Source of the DNA: Xanthocytophaga sp031424975
GTDB taxonomy: Bacteria; Bacteroidota; Bacteroidia; Cytophagales; 172606-1
Assembly: GCA_031424975.1 (NCBI GenBank)
Contig: JANPIL010000201.1
Span: 19,963-83,962 of the forward strand
Direction: 5' to 3'
Length of the DNA: 64,000 nt
Numbering within the stretch: the first letter of the stretch is position 1; each line of letters opens with the position of its first letter. The notes under the pieces are model-generated. The model worked only from the letters and a program-made list of their open reading frames with translations. It was not told the origin of the DNA and made no database searches. A program made the translations under genes and the position numbers. Below, in pieces: positions 54,890-63,338 of this stretch.

Positions 54890-55423
54890 TTATGAGAAAA
54901 CAACTTCTAAACCCAGCACCCGGCTGTTAAACCTTGCAATTTCGCGCTGGAACTCATGGAACCTGCCGGATTGCAATTCGTAACCAACCGCCTCATCATC
55001 CGCCGGATCAATGAGCCAGTATTCCCGCACACCGTATTTTTCGTAGAGGCGGAATTTCTTTTTAGTGTCGTAATAGCTGGTGGAGGGCGAAAGTATTTCA
55101 ATGACCAAATCTGGCGCGCCATGAATGCCGTTGTCGCGGATGATTGCCTCGTTGGCTTTTGACACAAACAGAATATCCGGCTGGACGGCGTTCTCATCGT
55201 TCAAATACACATCCATCGGCGCGAACAGGACGGTTCCCAAACTGTTTTCACTGATGTGGTTGGCAATTTTGCGGAATATTTCACCGGCAGTTTTCTGATG
55301 CCGGGCGGTCGGGCTGGGCATATTGCCAAAGTCTATTATTTCACCGTCAATGAGCTGGTACCGCGCACCTTCGGGCAGTTGCTGGTAGTCGGCGATGGTG
55401 GCTCTTTTGGTCAGTGTTTCCAT
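54890..55423 (-). CDS. Uma2-family (DUF820) PD-(D/E)xK endonuclease-like protein
   Basis: Start chosen at ATG 55423 (METLTKRATIADYQQLPEG); an open frame reaches 55489. The 177-residue protein shows the family plan: EGARYQLIDGEIID, PSPTARHQKTAGEI, VFLA-like strand VLFAPMDVYLNDENAVQPDI, then PDLVIEILSPSTSYYDTKKK with the nuclease-type D...E...K arrangement, and EYWLIDPADD. The fold is restriction-endonuclease-like; many copies occur in Cyanobacteria and Bacteroidota with unknown roles. It lies between porQ and lon on the same strand. Confidence 0.85.
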   Translation of the reverse strand: METLTKRATIADYQQLPEGARYQLIDGEIIDFGNMPSPTARHQKTAGEIFRKIANHISENSLGTVLFAPMDVYLNDENAVQPDILFVSKANEAIIRDNGIHGAPDLVIEILSPSTSYYDTKKKFRLYEKYGVREYWLIDPADDEAVGYELQSGRFHEFQREIARFNSRVLGLEVVFS

Positions 55424-55531
55424 GGCGGGCGGGCTTTCATCAAAAATAACATTTTTCGGGCAGATTTCATCCGTGGAACGGATTTGCACTTACCGCAAAA
55501 AAGGTTCGAGCCGGAATGCCCAAACCTTCTT

Positions 55532-55585
55532 GCCCAAACCTGGCCGGTAACGGCAGGTTTGGGCTTTTAAAAACATACTATTTTC
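55532..55585 (+). repeat. Repeat core, copy J, forming a hairpin with an upstream inverted arm
   Basis: GCCCAAACCTG (55532-55542) pairs exactly with CAGGTTTGGGC (55554-55564), an 11-bp stem with an 11-base loop, followed by TTTT and AAAACATACTATTTTC. It lies 10 bases beyond the lon stop and may end the lon transcript or terminate opposing transcription. Confidence 0.65.
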
Positions 55586-55594
55586 AACGGCCCA

Positions 55595-58108
55595 TCAAAA
55601 CGCAACCGGATGCTCGGCGGCCGCTCCATTGGCAGTGCGTTCTTTGGGTTCCTTTACCGACAGGTCAAGCGGGTTCGCGACCTTTTCATCCATCAACGCC
55701 AACGCTATCACTTCATCCACGGTATTGATGTAATGGATTGTCAGGCCTTGGATATAGCTCGGATTAATTTCCTCAATGTCGCGGCGGTTTTTCACGCTCA
55801 TGATGATTTCCTGAATGCCGGCGCGTTTGGCGGCCAGTATTTTCTCCTTGATGCCACCTACCGGCAGCACGCGTCCGCGCAACGTGATTTCGCCGGTCAT
55901 GGCCAGTTTTTCCTTCACCTTGCGCTGGGTGTATACCGATGCCAGCGACGTAAACATGGTGATGCCCGCCGACGGCCCGTCTTTGGGTACGGCTCCGGCG
56001 GGAATGTGTACGTGCAGGTCGAAATGGTCGAACACGCGGTAGTCAATGCCGAGCGGGTCGGAATGTGCTTTCAGGTAGGACAATGCCGCCGTGGCCGACT
56101 CTTTCATCACATCGCCAAGCTGCCCCGACAGCGTGAGCCGCCCCTTGCCCCGGTTCAGGCTCGACTCAACGAACAATATTTCGCCACCCACTTGCGTCCA
56201 CGCCAAGCCCGTCACCACGCCCGCCACGCTATTGTCCTGGTAAAATTCCTTGTCGAAAATCTCGGCTCCCAACGATTTTACAATGTAATCGGTGTCGATT
56301 TTCTTGTCGTACTTCTCCTCCATGGCCACGGCCTTGGCTATCTTGCGGATCACCGTCCCGATTTGCCTTTCCAGCGTCCGCACGCCCGATTCGCGGGTGT
56401 AGTCTTCAATGATCTTGACAATGGCCTTGTCGTCGAAAGTCACGTCTTTGGCCGCCAAGCCGTGTTCCTTACGCTGCTTGGGCACCAAGTGTTTCTTCGC
56501 GATCTGCAGTTTTTCCTCCATCGTGTAGCCGGTCAGCTCAATGATTTCCATGCGGTCGCGCAGGGCGGGCTGGATGGTTTCGAGTGAATTAGCGGTGGCA
56601 ATGAACAGCACTTTCGACAAGTCGTACTCCACTTCCAAATAGTTGTCCGTAAAGGCGAAATTCTGCTCGGGGTCAAGCACCTCCAGCAAGGCCGAAGACG
56701 GATCGCCGCGAAAATCGGATCCCACCTTGTCAATCTCATCGAGGATGAACACCGGATTGGACGATTTCACCTTGCGGATGTTCTGCACCAGTTTGCCGGG
56801 CATGGCTCCCACGTAGGTTTTGCGGTGGCCGCGTATTTCGGCCTCGTCGTGCAGGCCGCCCAACGAAATCCTGACGTATTTGCGGCCCAACGCCTTGGCT
56901 ACCGAACGGCCAAGCGAGGTTTTGCCCACGCCGGGAGGCCCGTACAGGCACAGGATCGGGCCTTTCATGTTCTGGGTCAGTTTCAGCACGGCCAAATATT
57001 CCACAATCCGGTCCTTGATTTTTTCCAACCCGTAGTGGTCGGCATCCAGGATTTTGCGGGCTTTGGTCAGGTCAAAACTGTCTTTGGTGTATTCGCCCCA
57101 CGGCAGGTCGGCCAGCAATTCCACATAATTCATGGCCACCGGATACTCCGCCGCCTGCGTGTTGATGCGCATCAGTTTGTCAAGCTCCTTATCAAAATGC
57201 TTGGCCACGGCGGGCGGCCAGTTTTTTTTCATGCCTTTTGCCCGCAACTGCTCTATGTCCTTTTCGGCACTGTCAAAACCCAGCTCATCCTGCAAAACCT
57301 TGATTTGCTGGCGCAGAAAATAGTCGCGCTGCTGCTGGTCAAGGTCGGAATGCACCCGGTTCTGGATTTCGGTTTTCAGTTCCAGCAACTGGATGTCCTT
57401 AAGCATGTATTGCAGCAGCGTGGTGGCACGCTGGATGCCATCGTGGATTTCGAGGATCTTTTGCTTGTCGGCCACGTCCGCATCCAGGTTGGACGACAGG
57501 AAGTTGGTCAGGAAACTCGCACTCTCAATGTTTTCGATGGCAATCTGGGCTTCGCGCGGTATTTCGGGACGCAGGCTCAGGATGCGCGAGGCGGCTTCTT
57601 TCAGCGATTTTACCAACGCTTTCACTTCCTTAGTGGCCGTGGGCGGAAAGTTATCGGGCAGCAGCGTCACCTTGGCCGTCAGGTACGGGTCTTGCTGGGC
57701 GGGTTCGTTCATCTCAAAACGCCGCTTGCCCTGAATTATAATGGTGGTGTTGCCATCGGGCAGCACCAGCATTTTTATGATGTGTGCCACCGTGCCCACC
57801 TTGTACAGGTCGTCGTACGTCGGCTCTTCCTTGGAGGCACTGGCCTGGGCAATCACGCCCACTATCCGCGAACCCTTGTAGGCGCGCTTTACCAGCCGGA
57901 TGGATTTTTGGCGGCTCACGGTAATCGGAATCACGACTCCCGGAAACAAAACTGTATTTTTGACGGGCAGGATGGGTAGCTGGTCGGGAACTTTGAACGA
58001 TGAAAAATCCTCATCCTCATCCGGCGACAACAGCGGGATCATCTCCATCGAATCATCATCAGCGTCGGTCGTCGCCAAATTCCTGTAAGGTTTATTGCGG
58101 TGCTTCAT
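55595..58108 (-). CDS. lon: ATP-dependent protease Lon
   Basis: 837 residues. N-terminal LON substrate-binding domain (LPILPVKNTVLFPGVVIP, about 47-64), a coiled-coil middle (SDLDQQQRDYFLRQQIKVLQ), the AAA+ module with Walker A GPPGVGKTSLG (about 390) and Walker B VFILDEIDKVG, sensor region RDRMEI, and a C-terminal peptidase with the catalytic Ser in DGPSAGITM (about 711) and Lys in GGIKEKILAAKRAG (about 754). Length and motif order match housekeeping Lon, which degrades misfolded and regulatory proteins in the cytoplasm. The start is the first ATG. A repeat core follows its stop, and another lies in the divergent promoter region toward porE. Confidence 0.98.
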   Translation of the reverse strand: MKHRNKPYRNLATTDADDDSMEMIPLLSPDEDEDFSSFKVPDQLPILPVKNTVLFPGVVIPITVSRQKSIRLVKRAYKGSRIVGVIAQASASKEEPTYDDLYKVGTVAHIIKMLVLPDGNTTIIIQGKRRFEMNEPAQQDPYLTAKVTLLPDNFPPTATKEVKALVKSLKEAASRILSLRPEIPREAQIAIENIESASFLTNFLSSNLDADVADKQKILEIHDGIQRATTLLQYMLKDIQLLELKTEIQNRVHSDLDQQQRDYFLRQQIKVLQDELGFDSAEKDIEQLRAKGMKKNWPPAVAKHFDKELDKLMRINTQAAEYPVAMNYVELLADLPWGEYTKDSFDLTKARKILDADHYGLEKIKDRIVEYLAVLKLTQNMKGPILCLYGPPGVGKTSLGRSVAKALGRKYVRISLGGLHDEAEIRGHRKTYVGAMPGKLVQNIRKVKSSNPVFILDEIDKVGSDFRGDPSSALLEVLDPEQNFAFTDNYLEVEYDLSKVLFIATANSLETIQPALRDRMEIIELTGYTMEEKLQIAKKHLVPKQRKEHGLAAKDVTFDDKAIVKIIEDYTRESGVRTLERQIGTVIRKIAKAVAMEEKYDKKIDTDYIVKSLGAEIFDKEFYQDNSVAGVVTGLAWTQVGGEILFVESSLNRGKGRLTLSGQLGDVMKESATAALSYLKAHSDPLGIDYRVFDHFDLHVHIPAGAVPKDGPSAGITMFTSLASVYTQRKVKEKLAMTGEITLRGRVLPVGGIKEKILAAKRAGIQEIIMSVKNRRDIEEINPSYIQGLTIHYINTVDEVIALALMDEKVANPLDLSVKEPKERTANGAAAEHPVAF

Positions 58109-58157
58109 TTATGGGGATATTTATTGGAAACCAATGGGAAGCCGGGTGTGCCGGCAC

Positions 58158-58208
58158 AAAATAGTATCCCTGCCTGTCCGGCAGGCAGGTTTCAAAAAGG
58201 CCAAACCC
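58158..58208 (-). repeat. Repeat core, copy K, with palindrome insert
   Basis: AAAATAGTATC, then the palindrome with CCTGCCTG and CAGGCAGG arms, then TTTCAAAAAGGCCAAACC. It lies in the 342-base divergent region between lon (58108) and the porE-like gene (58451). No other feature is recognised in that gap. Confidence 0.75.
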
Positions 58209-58450
58209 CTTGCTCCTGACAGAGGGAGTGGGATGAGGTAAATCAAAAACCCCGCCACACCGAAATCGCGGGTTGCGCCTGCAAAGTGCTGACAGATTGG
58301 CGCATTTTGTTGAAATATCCGGGTTTGCCCGAAACCTTACACCCGCCCGCCGATATGCCGAAGCCGTTTTTCGGGATGCCTTGCACAAAAGACACAACAA
58401 ATAATTATCTTTCCGTGTTTTCAAACGTGTTTTTTTACCGGTTGCCAACT

Positions 58451-60457
58451 ATGGAAAGGAAGTTTTACTGGGTTTGCTGGCTACTCGTGTTCCTGCTATG
58501 GATGCCGGTTGCCGGATACTGCCAATATAAGAAAGCAAAAGACGGATTCCGGTTTGCCCGCCATTCGGACAAGAACCGTTTGCAGCAAGCGGCCTTGTCT
58601 GAATTCCAATTTAACGATTTGCGCCCTAATTTCCGCTATTTCGATGCCAAGACACTGGCCCGCATCGAGCAGTACGAACGCAATTCGGAATGGGAAAAGG
58701 CGTACCCGATACTGCGGGAATACGTCCGGAATTTTGGCATGGACAATTTTAACCGCGACTCGTACCTGTTGTGGCGGCTGGGCCGGATGTCGGAACAGAT
58801 GAAACAGACCGAACAAGCCAAGTTCCTGTACCGGCTCGTGCTGAAACACCACCGGGGCGAGATGAAGGACTTGGAACAGCACTACGACTCGCTGACCAGC
58901 AACGAAAAAGACTATTACGTACCGCTGCAATACTACTACGAATTGGTGGAATTCCGCAAATCGGTGGATACGCTGCTGCCACCCGTAGGCGTACTGCTGG
59001 ACATGGGGGCCGAAATAAACTCGCCGCAAGCCGATTATGGCCCCACCCTCAGCCCCGACAACAAAATCATCTTCTACACTTCCAAACGCAACACGAAAAA
59101 AACCGGCGTGCGCAATGTATCGGTGCAAAACGAAGATATTTATTATGCGCGTAATATTGATGGATATTGGGATCCGTCGCGGCCGCTGACCAACATCAAC
59201 ACCACCTACAACGAAGGCTCGGCGGTGCTGACGCGCAACGGGAAAAAACTCTATTTCTGCCGATGCCAAGCTCCGGGCGGCTTGGGCGACTGCGACATTT
59301 ACGTGGCCGAACTCCTGCCCGACAGCACATGGGGCAAAATACAGAACCTGGGAGCGCAGGTAAACAGTGCCTCCTGGGATTCGCAGCCCTCGCTGTCGCG
59401 TTCGGAAGACACGCTGTATTTCGCCTCCGACCGGCTTGGCGGCTTTGGCGGTGCGGATTTGTATTTCACCCACAAACTCAAAACCGGCGTGTGGGCACGT
59501 GCCAGAAACATTGGGCCCACCATTAACACGCTCAAAAACGAAGTCAGCCCGTTTTACCATCCCAATCATAACGTGCTGTATTTCAGTTCTGATGGTGGCC
59601 ACATCCCTAACTTCGGAGCCTTTGACATCTACAAGACCCGTTACCTGAACAACCAATGGCAGGAACCCGTAAGCGTGGGGCCGCTGGTGAATGGCAAGGG
59701 CAGTGAGTATTATTTTACGATTGACTCCGAATCTAAAAACCTGTTCTATGCCCGCTCGGAAGAGGAAAGCATCCAGAACCTGGACTTGAATTCGTTTCCG
59801 CTGCCCATGGAAGCCCAGCCCAACGCAACCTCTCACTTGGAGGGCTCGGTGATTGACTCGATCACCAAAAACCCGTTCACGGGCATCATATCGGTCATTG
59901 ACCTGACCAAGAGCGTGGAAATAGCCCCCAAGTACCTGCGGCCCGATGGCAGTTATGATTTTGACCTGATTCAAAACCACGATTATTTGGTGATTGTGAC
60001 GGGCGATGATTTTTTCCGGGTCGAGCGGCAGTTCAAACTCGTCGGCGACACGGCGATTTATATCGAAACCCCCGCCATCAGCCTGAAAAAGCTGGCGTTC
60101 GCCTCACTGGAATTTGAGGAAAACAGCAGCAAAATCCTGTCTGATATGCACGGCGATTTGGACAAGCTGGTCAAATTCCTGGCCGACCACCCCACGTTCG
60201 GGCTGCGCATCGGCGGCCACACCGATGCGCAAGGCACGCCCGTGGAAAACCTCAAACTGTCGCAACGCCGTGCCGATGCCATCAAGAAATACATCGTTGA
60301 CAAGAGCCAAGTGAACCCGTTGCGCATTGAGGCCGTGGGTTATGGCAGCAATGAGCCACTGATTGAGGAAAAATCGGAGGCCGACCGCAAAGTGAACCGC
60401 CGGGTGGAGTTTGAAATAACCAAGGCCAAAGCCGAAAACATGGGAAACCGGAAATAA
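58451..60457 (+). CDS. porE: PorE-like T9SS protein (TPR, PD40 propeller, OmpA domain)
   Basis: Start at ATG 58451 gives a signal segment (VCWLLVFLLWMPVAGYCQ); the frame is open 55 codons upstream through repeat core K. The 668-residue protein has TPR-like helices (about 55-175), a PD40/WD40-type propeller (about 180-440: NSPQADYGPTLSPDNKIIFYT, GSAVLTRNGKKLYFC, WDSQPSLSRSEDTLYFASDR), a carboxypeptidase-regulatory-like domain (LEGSVIDSITKNPFTGII, about 460-535) and an OmpA peptidoglycan-binding domain (GHTDAQGT, LSQRRADAIKKYI). This order matches PorE of the type IX system, thought to link the complex to peptidoglycan. It ends in a terminator. Other OmpA/PD40 proteins share the architecture, so the name is probable, not certain. 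Confidence 0.72.
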   Translation: MERKFYWVCWLLVFLLWMPVAGYCQYKKAKDGFRFARHSDKNRLQQAALSEFQFNDLRPNFRYFDAKTLARIEQYERNSEWEKAYPILREYVRNFGMDNFNRDSYLLWRLGRMSEQMKQTEQAKFLYRLVLKHHRGEMKDLEQHYDSLTSNEKDYYVPLQYYYELVEFRKSVDTLLPPVGVLLDMGAEINSPQADYGPTLSPDNKIIFYTSKRNTKKTGVRNVSVQNEDIYYARNIDGYWDPSRPLTNINTTYNEGSAVLTRNGKKLYFCRCQAPGGLGDCDIYVAELLPDSTWGKIQNLGAQVNSASWDSQPSLSRSEDTLYFASDRLGGFGGADLYFTHKLKTGVWARARNIGPTINTLKNEVSPFYHPNHNVLYFSSDGGHIPNFGAFDIYKTRYLNNQWQEPVSVGPLVNGKGSEYYFTIDSESKNLFYARSEEESIQNLDLNSFPLPMEAQPNATSHLEGSVIDSITKNPFTGIISVIDLTKSVEIAPKYLRPDGSYDFDLIQNHDYLVIVTGDDFFRVERQFKLVGDTAIYIETPAISLKKLAFASLEFEENSSKILSDMHGDLDKLVKFLADHPTFGLRIGGHTDAQGTPVENLKLSQRRADAIKKYIVDKSQVNPLRIEAVGYGSNEPLIEEKSEADRKVNRRVEFEITKAKAENMGNRK

Positions 60458-60506
60458 CGGGTAAGCCTTCTGCCATGTGACCTGACACCCAAGAGGCCTC
60501 CCCCAA

Positions 60507-60530
60507 CCCCCTCCGAAGGAGGGGGCTTTT
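60507..60530 (+). terminator. GC-rich terminator after the porE-like gene
   Basis: CCCCCTCC (60507-60514) pairs with GGAGGGGG (60518-60525) across a GAA loop and is followed by CTTTT. It lies 49 bases after the stop at 60457. Confidence 0.75.
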
Positions 60531-60538
60531 CACGAATA

Positions 60539-60569
60539 GGGTTTCGGGTTTTAAAAAGATACTATTTTA
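60539..60569 (+). repeat. Repeat core, copy L
   Basis: GGGTTTCGGGTTTTAAAAAG then ATACTATTTTAC. A separate imperfect hairpin (CCCTCTCC/GGGGAGGG) lies just after it at 60571-60589. Confidence 0.7.
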
Positions 60570-60741
60570 CTCCCTCTCCTTCGGGGAGGGCCGGGGTGGG
60601 GCTTTCCATTCGGGTGGCCCAAGGCGGGCAACCTTGCTTCCTTGTTTGTTGTCCGTATAATTCTCGGTGCGGATGTGTTTTGCAGGCCCAATATTGGTAC
60701 ATTGTACCAACATTCCACTGGCCTCCATCACAATCACGTCC

Positions 60742-61317
60742 ATGAAAAACACCTACCCCTTCGCACTGTTGGTTTACCTGACATTTTTTCCGTTTTCCCA
60801 AGTGGCCAGCGCCCAAAACACGCAGTACACGGGCGGCAGTTCGGTGCTCATCAGCATTTCGGACGGGAATAAATCGCACGAATTCACCGCGCCACAAATC
60901 AAGGGAAGGTTCAACAGCCGCCTCAAGCGTTTTGAATTCCTGCTGAGTATCAAAGACGTGAATACCAAAAATCCCGGCTTGTTTTTCACCAACCTGTTCA
61001 ATTCCATCTTTCACCCCGACCAGTCCAATGAATTGCAGATGCAGGTGTACGTGCCTTCCGAACTGCGCAGTTTTGAAAATTTTACCAATCCGCAAACCCT
61101 GCAACTGACCGGCCAAGTAGTGATTGCCGGAAAAAACCATGAGCTTCCGGTAACGATGAGCCTGAAATACAGCAACGGAACGCTATACTATGGCTTGCAG
61201 GGAAAAGTCTCCTCCGATTTTGGCATCATCACCGCCTCCGCCGACGAAAAGCCCATGCATCCGCGCCAAATCCAATTTGTAGTGCGCCAAAGCCCGATGG
61301 GCGTGTATTCCGAGTAG
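60742..61317 (+). CDS. Secreted YceI-like domain protein
   Basis: Start chosen at ATG 60742, which gives the signal peptide TYPFALLVYLTFFPFSQVASAQ; the frame is open 25 codons further upstream. The 191-residue protein is a small beta-barrel-like domain: GGSSVLISISDGNKSHEFTA, IKGRFNSRLKRFEFLLSIKD, ELQMQVYVPSELRS, LTGQVVIAGKNHELPVTMSL. The pattern resembles the YceI/lipocalin-like family, which binds amphiphilic or isoprenoid ligands. The family call is moderate; no ligand or partner is visible. It sits between the porE-like gene and the opposing E2 gene with repeat cores on both sides. Confidence 0.6.
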   Translation: MKNTYPFALLVYLTFFPFSQVASAQNTQYTGGSSVLISISDGNKSHEFTAPQIKGRFNSRLKRFEFLLSIKDVNTKNPGLFFTNLFNSIFHPDQSNELQMQVYVPSELRSFENFTNPQTLQLTGQVVIAGKNHELPVTMSLKYSNGTLYYGLQGKVSSDFGIITASADEKPMHPRQIQFVVRQSPMGVYSE

Positions 61318-61374
61318 GGGCGGCCCTTGTGGCCGCCCAATCAATATTCCTTGTGGCCGCCCAATTGCCCGGAC

Positions 61375-61429
61375 AAAAATAGGATCCCCGCTAAAGACGG
61401 GGCTTTCAGCTTTCCAAAAGGCCAAACCC
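61375..61429 (-). repeat. Repeat core, copy M, carrying a different hairpin
   Basis: AAAATAGGATC, then a hairpin CCCCG-CTAAAGA-CGGGG, then GCTTTCAGCTTTCCAAAAG and GCCAAACC. The insert occupies the same place as the palindrome in copies F, H and K. It lies between the convergent YceI-like and E2 genes. Two tandem CCTTGTGGCCGCCCAAT copies lie just upstream (61327, 61349). Confidence 0.6.
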
Positions 61430-61483
61430 GCCCCTTGTCATTCCGGCAAAGCATTTTTGCAGTGGACCGTTGCCTGTGGACTG

Positions 61484-63244
61484 TTAAAAAATCTTCCGGT
61501 TAATGTCGAATGCTTCCAAGTAGTCGGCCACACGGCGCACAAACATTCCGCCCAGCGAGCCGTCCACCACGCGATGGTCGTAACTGTGCGACAGAAACAT
61601 CATGTGCCTGATTCCCAGCGTGTCGCCAAACGGTGTTTCAATGACGGCGGGTTTTTTCTGCACCGCCCCAAACGCCATGATCGCCACTTGCGGCTGCATG
61701 ATGATGGGCGTGCCCATGACATTGCCAAACGAACCGACATTGGAAATCGTGAACGTGCCGTCGGTTAGGTCGTCGGCGGTGAGTTTGCTTTCGCGTGCCC
61801 GGCGTGCCAAGTCGTTCACTTTCTTGGTCAGCCCCACCAGATTGTACTGGTCGGCATTCTTGATTACCGGCACAATCAGGTTACCGCTCGGCAGGGCCAC
61901 CGCCATGCCGATGTTGATGTCTTTCTTGATGATAATCTTATCGCCCTCCACCGAAGAGTTTATCATCGGATAATCCTTGATGGCCTTGGCAATGGCTTCG
62001 ATGAAAACCGGCGTGTAGGTGATCGTGTCGCCTTCGCGGGTTTTGAATTCCTGTTTCACGCGGTTGCGCCAAAACACAATGTTCGTCACATCGGCCTCCA
62101 CAAACGAAGTCACGTGCGGCGCAATGCGCACCGAATCCACCATGCGCTGGGCTATCATCTTGCGCATCCGGTCCATTTCAATGATTTCCGCCCGGCCACT
62201 GTACGACACCGCCGGTGAAGACACCGACTGCACCGCTTCCACGGGCTTGGTTGCGGGCTGCGGTTCAACTGCGGGGGGCTGAACCGGAACCGGAATGGGC
62301 GGCGCGGTTTCGGGCTTGGCCGCCACCGGCACTTCCTGGATTACCGGCTCGGTCACTGGCTGCGATACGGGGGCTGGCTCCGTATTGGCTGGTTCATCCG
62401 TCTCGGTTGCCGATGCGGGCGGTTCGCTCTCGACCGGTTCGCCAACCATTTCTTCCTCGGTTCGGGTGGGGTTTTCTTCCGGTACCGGGCCGTTTTCCAT
62501 GGTGGCTTTCATGCTTGCCACCAATGCCAGCGTTTCGTCGGCAAGGGAGGTTTCGGCTTTTCCGGGGATACTATTTTCCAAGGCATTGTTTTCCAAGACC
62601 TTTTGCTCCGGTTCCGTGATTTCGCCAAAAGTGGCCGCTACGGATGGTGGTGCGTTTTCAATGGGGCTTGGCTGCTTGCTTTGCACGTATTGCAGAATGT
62701 CTTTTTTGGTCACGCGGTTGTCGCCGCCGCTGCCGGGCATCCGCTCCAGTTCCTGCATGGATACGTTTTCCTCGCGGGCAATGGTCAGCACCAGCGGCGA
62801 GTAAAACCGGCCCGCCGCCGGTGTGTCAAGCATCTGGAATGCCGGTACCGACAACCGGTCAATCTGCGATTCAAGTTCACCGGCGGTTTGTTCGGTTTCT
62901 GGTTCGGGCGTTTCGGCACCCGGTTCTGCGGCATTTTCCCGTATGTCAGACTGGTTATCGGGGATTACGGGAGCTACCGGTTCTGTCGGCATTTGCGCAT
63001 CAGCTTCGGTGGCGATGATGGCGATGGGCTTGCCCACTCCCACCACATCGCCGGCCTGCGCCAATATCTGCCGCAGCACACCCGCGTGCGTGGCTGGCAC
63101 TTCGGTGTCCACTTTGTCGGTAGCCACTTCCAGCACCGCTTCGTCTTCCTCAATCCGGTCGCCTTCTTTTTTAAGCCACGTTAGGATTGTGCCTTCCATG
63201 ATGCTTTCGCCCATCTTGGGCATTATCATTTCTATCAGTGCCAT
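61484..63244 (-). CDS. 2-oxoacid dehydrogenase dihydrolipoyllysine acyltransferase (E2)
   Basis: Start at ATG 63244 begins the lipoyl domain directly (IEMIMPKMGESIMEG); the frame is open 13 codons further upstream. The 586-residue protein has the lipoyl domain with Lys in EVATDKVDTEVPA (about 43), an acidic/Pro linker, the peripheral-subunit-binding domain (FYSPLVLTIAREENVSMQEL, about 148-195), a second long Glu/Pro linker (about 200-360), and the catalytic acyltransferase with SHSYDHRVVDGSLGGMF near the C-terminus. Part of the second linker, ENSIPGKAET, is encoded by repeat core N. Acyl type (succinyl, branched-chain or acetyl) cannot be fixed from sequence. Confidence 0.93.
   Translation of the reverse strand: MALIEMIMPKMGESIMEGTILTWLKKEGDRIEEDEAVLEVATDKVDTEVPATHAGVLRQILAQAGDVVGVGKPIAIIATEADAQMPTEPVAPVIPDNQSDIRENAAEPGAETPEPETEQTAGELESQIDRLSVPAFQMLDTPAAGRFYSPLVLTIAREENVSMQELERMPGSGGDNRVTKKDILQYVQSKQPSPIENAPPSVAATFGEITEPEQKVLENNALENSIPGKAETSLADETLALVASMKATMENGPVPEENPTRTEEEMVGEPVESEPPASATETDEPANTEPAPVSQPVTEPVIQEVPVAAKPETAPPIPVPVQPPAVEPQPATKPVEAVQSVSSPAVSYSGRAEIIEMDRMRKMIAQRMVDSVRIAPHVTSFVEADVTNIVFWRNRVKQEFKTREGDTITYTPVFIEAIAKAIKDYPMINSSVEGDKIIIKKDINIGMAVALPSGNLIVPVIKNADQYNLVGLTKKVNDLARRARESKLTADDLTDGTFTISNVGSFGNVMGTPIIMQPQVAIMAFGAVQKKPAVIETPFGDTLGIRHMMFLSHSYDHRVVDGSLGGMFVRRVADYLEAFDINRKIF
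62549..62579 (+). repeat. Repeat core, copy N, inside the E2 coding sequence
   Basis: GGTTTCGGCTTTTCCGGGG then ATACTATTTTCC. It lies in frame within the second linker of the E2 gene on the opposite strand, encoding ENSIPGKAET with no stop codon. Confidence 0.75.
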
Positions 63245-63304
63245 AATACCGGGAAAAATTATAAGAATAGCGTAAACAACCAACCACGTGCAACCTGCCG
63301 CAAC

Positions 63305-63329
63305 AAAAATAGGATATTTTTAGGGCCGG
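63305..63329 (-). repeat. Degenerate repeat core, copy O
   Basis: AAAATAGGATATTTTTAGG and GCCGG. It is the weakest copy, lying between cinA and the E2 gene upstream region, 60 bases from the E2 start. Confidence 0.4.
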
Positions 63330-63338
63330 AACCAAGAT

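Noticed and set aside
55610..57979. Long plus-strand frames opposite lon (325 and 384 codons)
   Set aside because: The lon frame carries complete Walker and catalytic motifs; the opposite frames have none.
58496..59980. Minus-strand open frame of 494 codons opposite the porE-like gene
   Set aside because: Antisense shadow of a gene with readable TPR, propeller and OmpA motifs.
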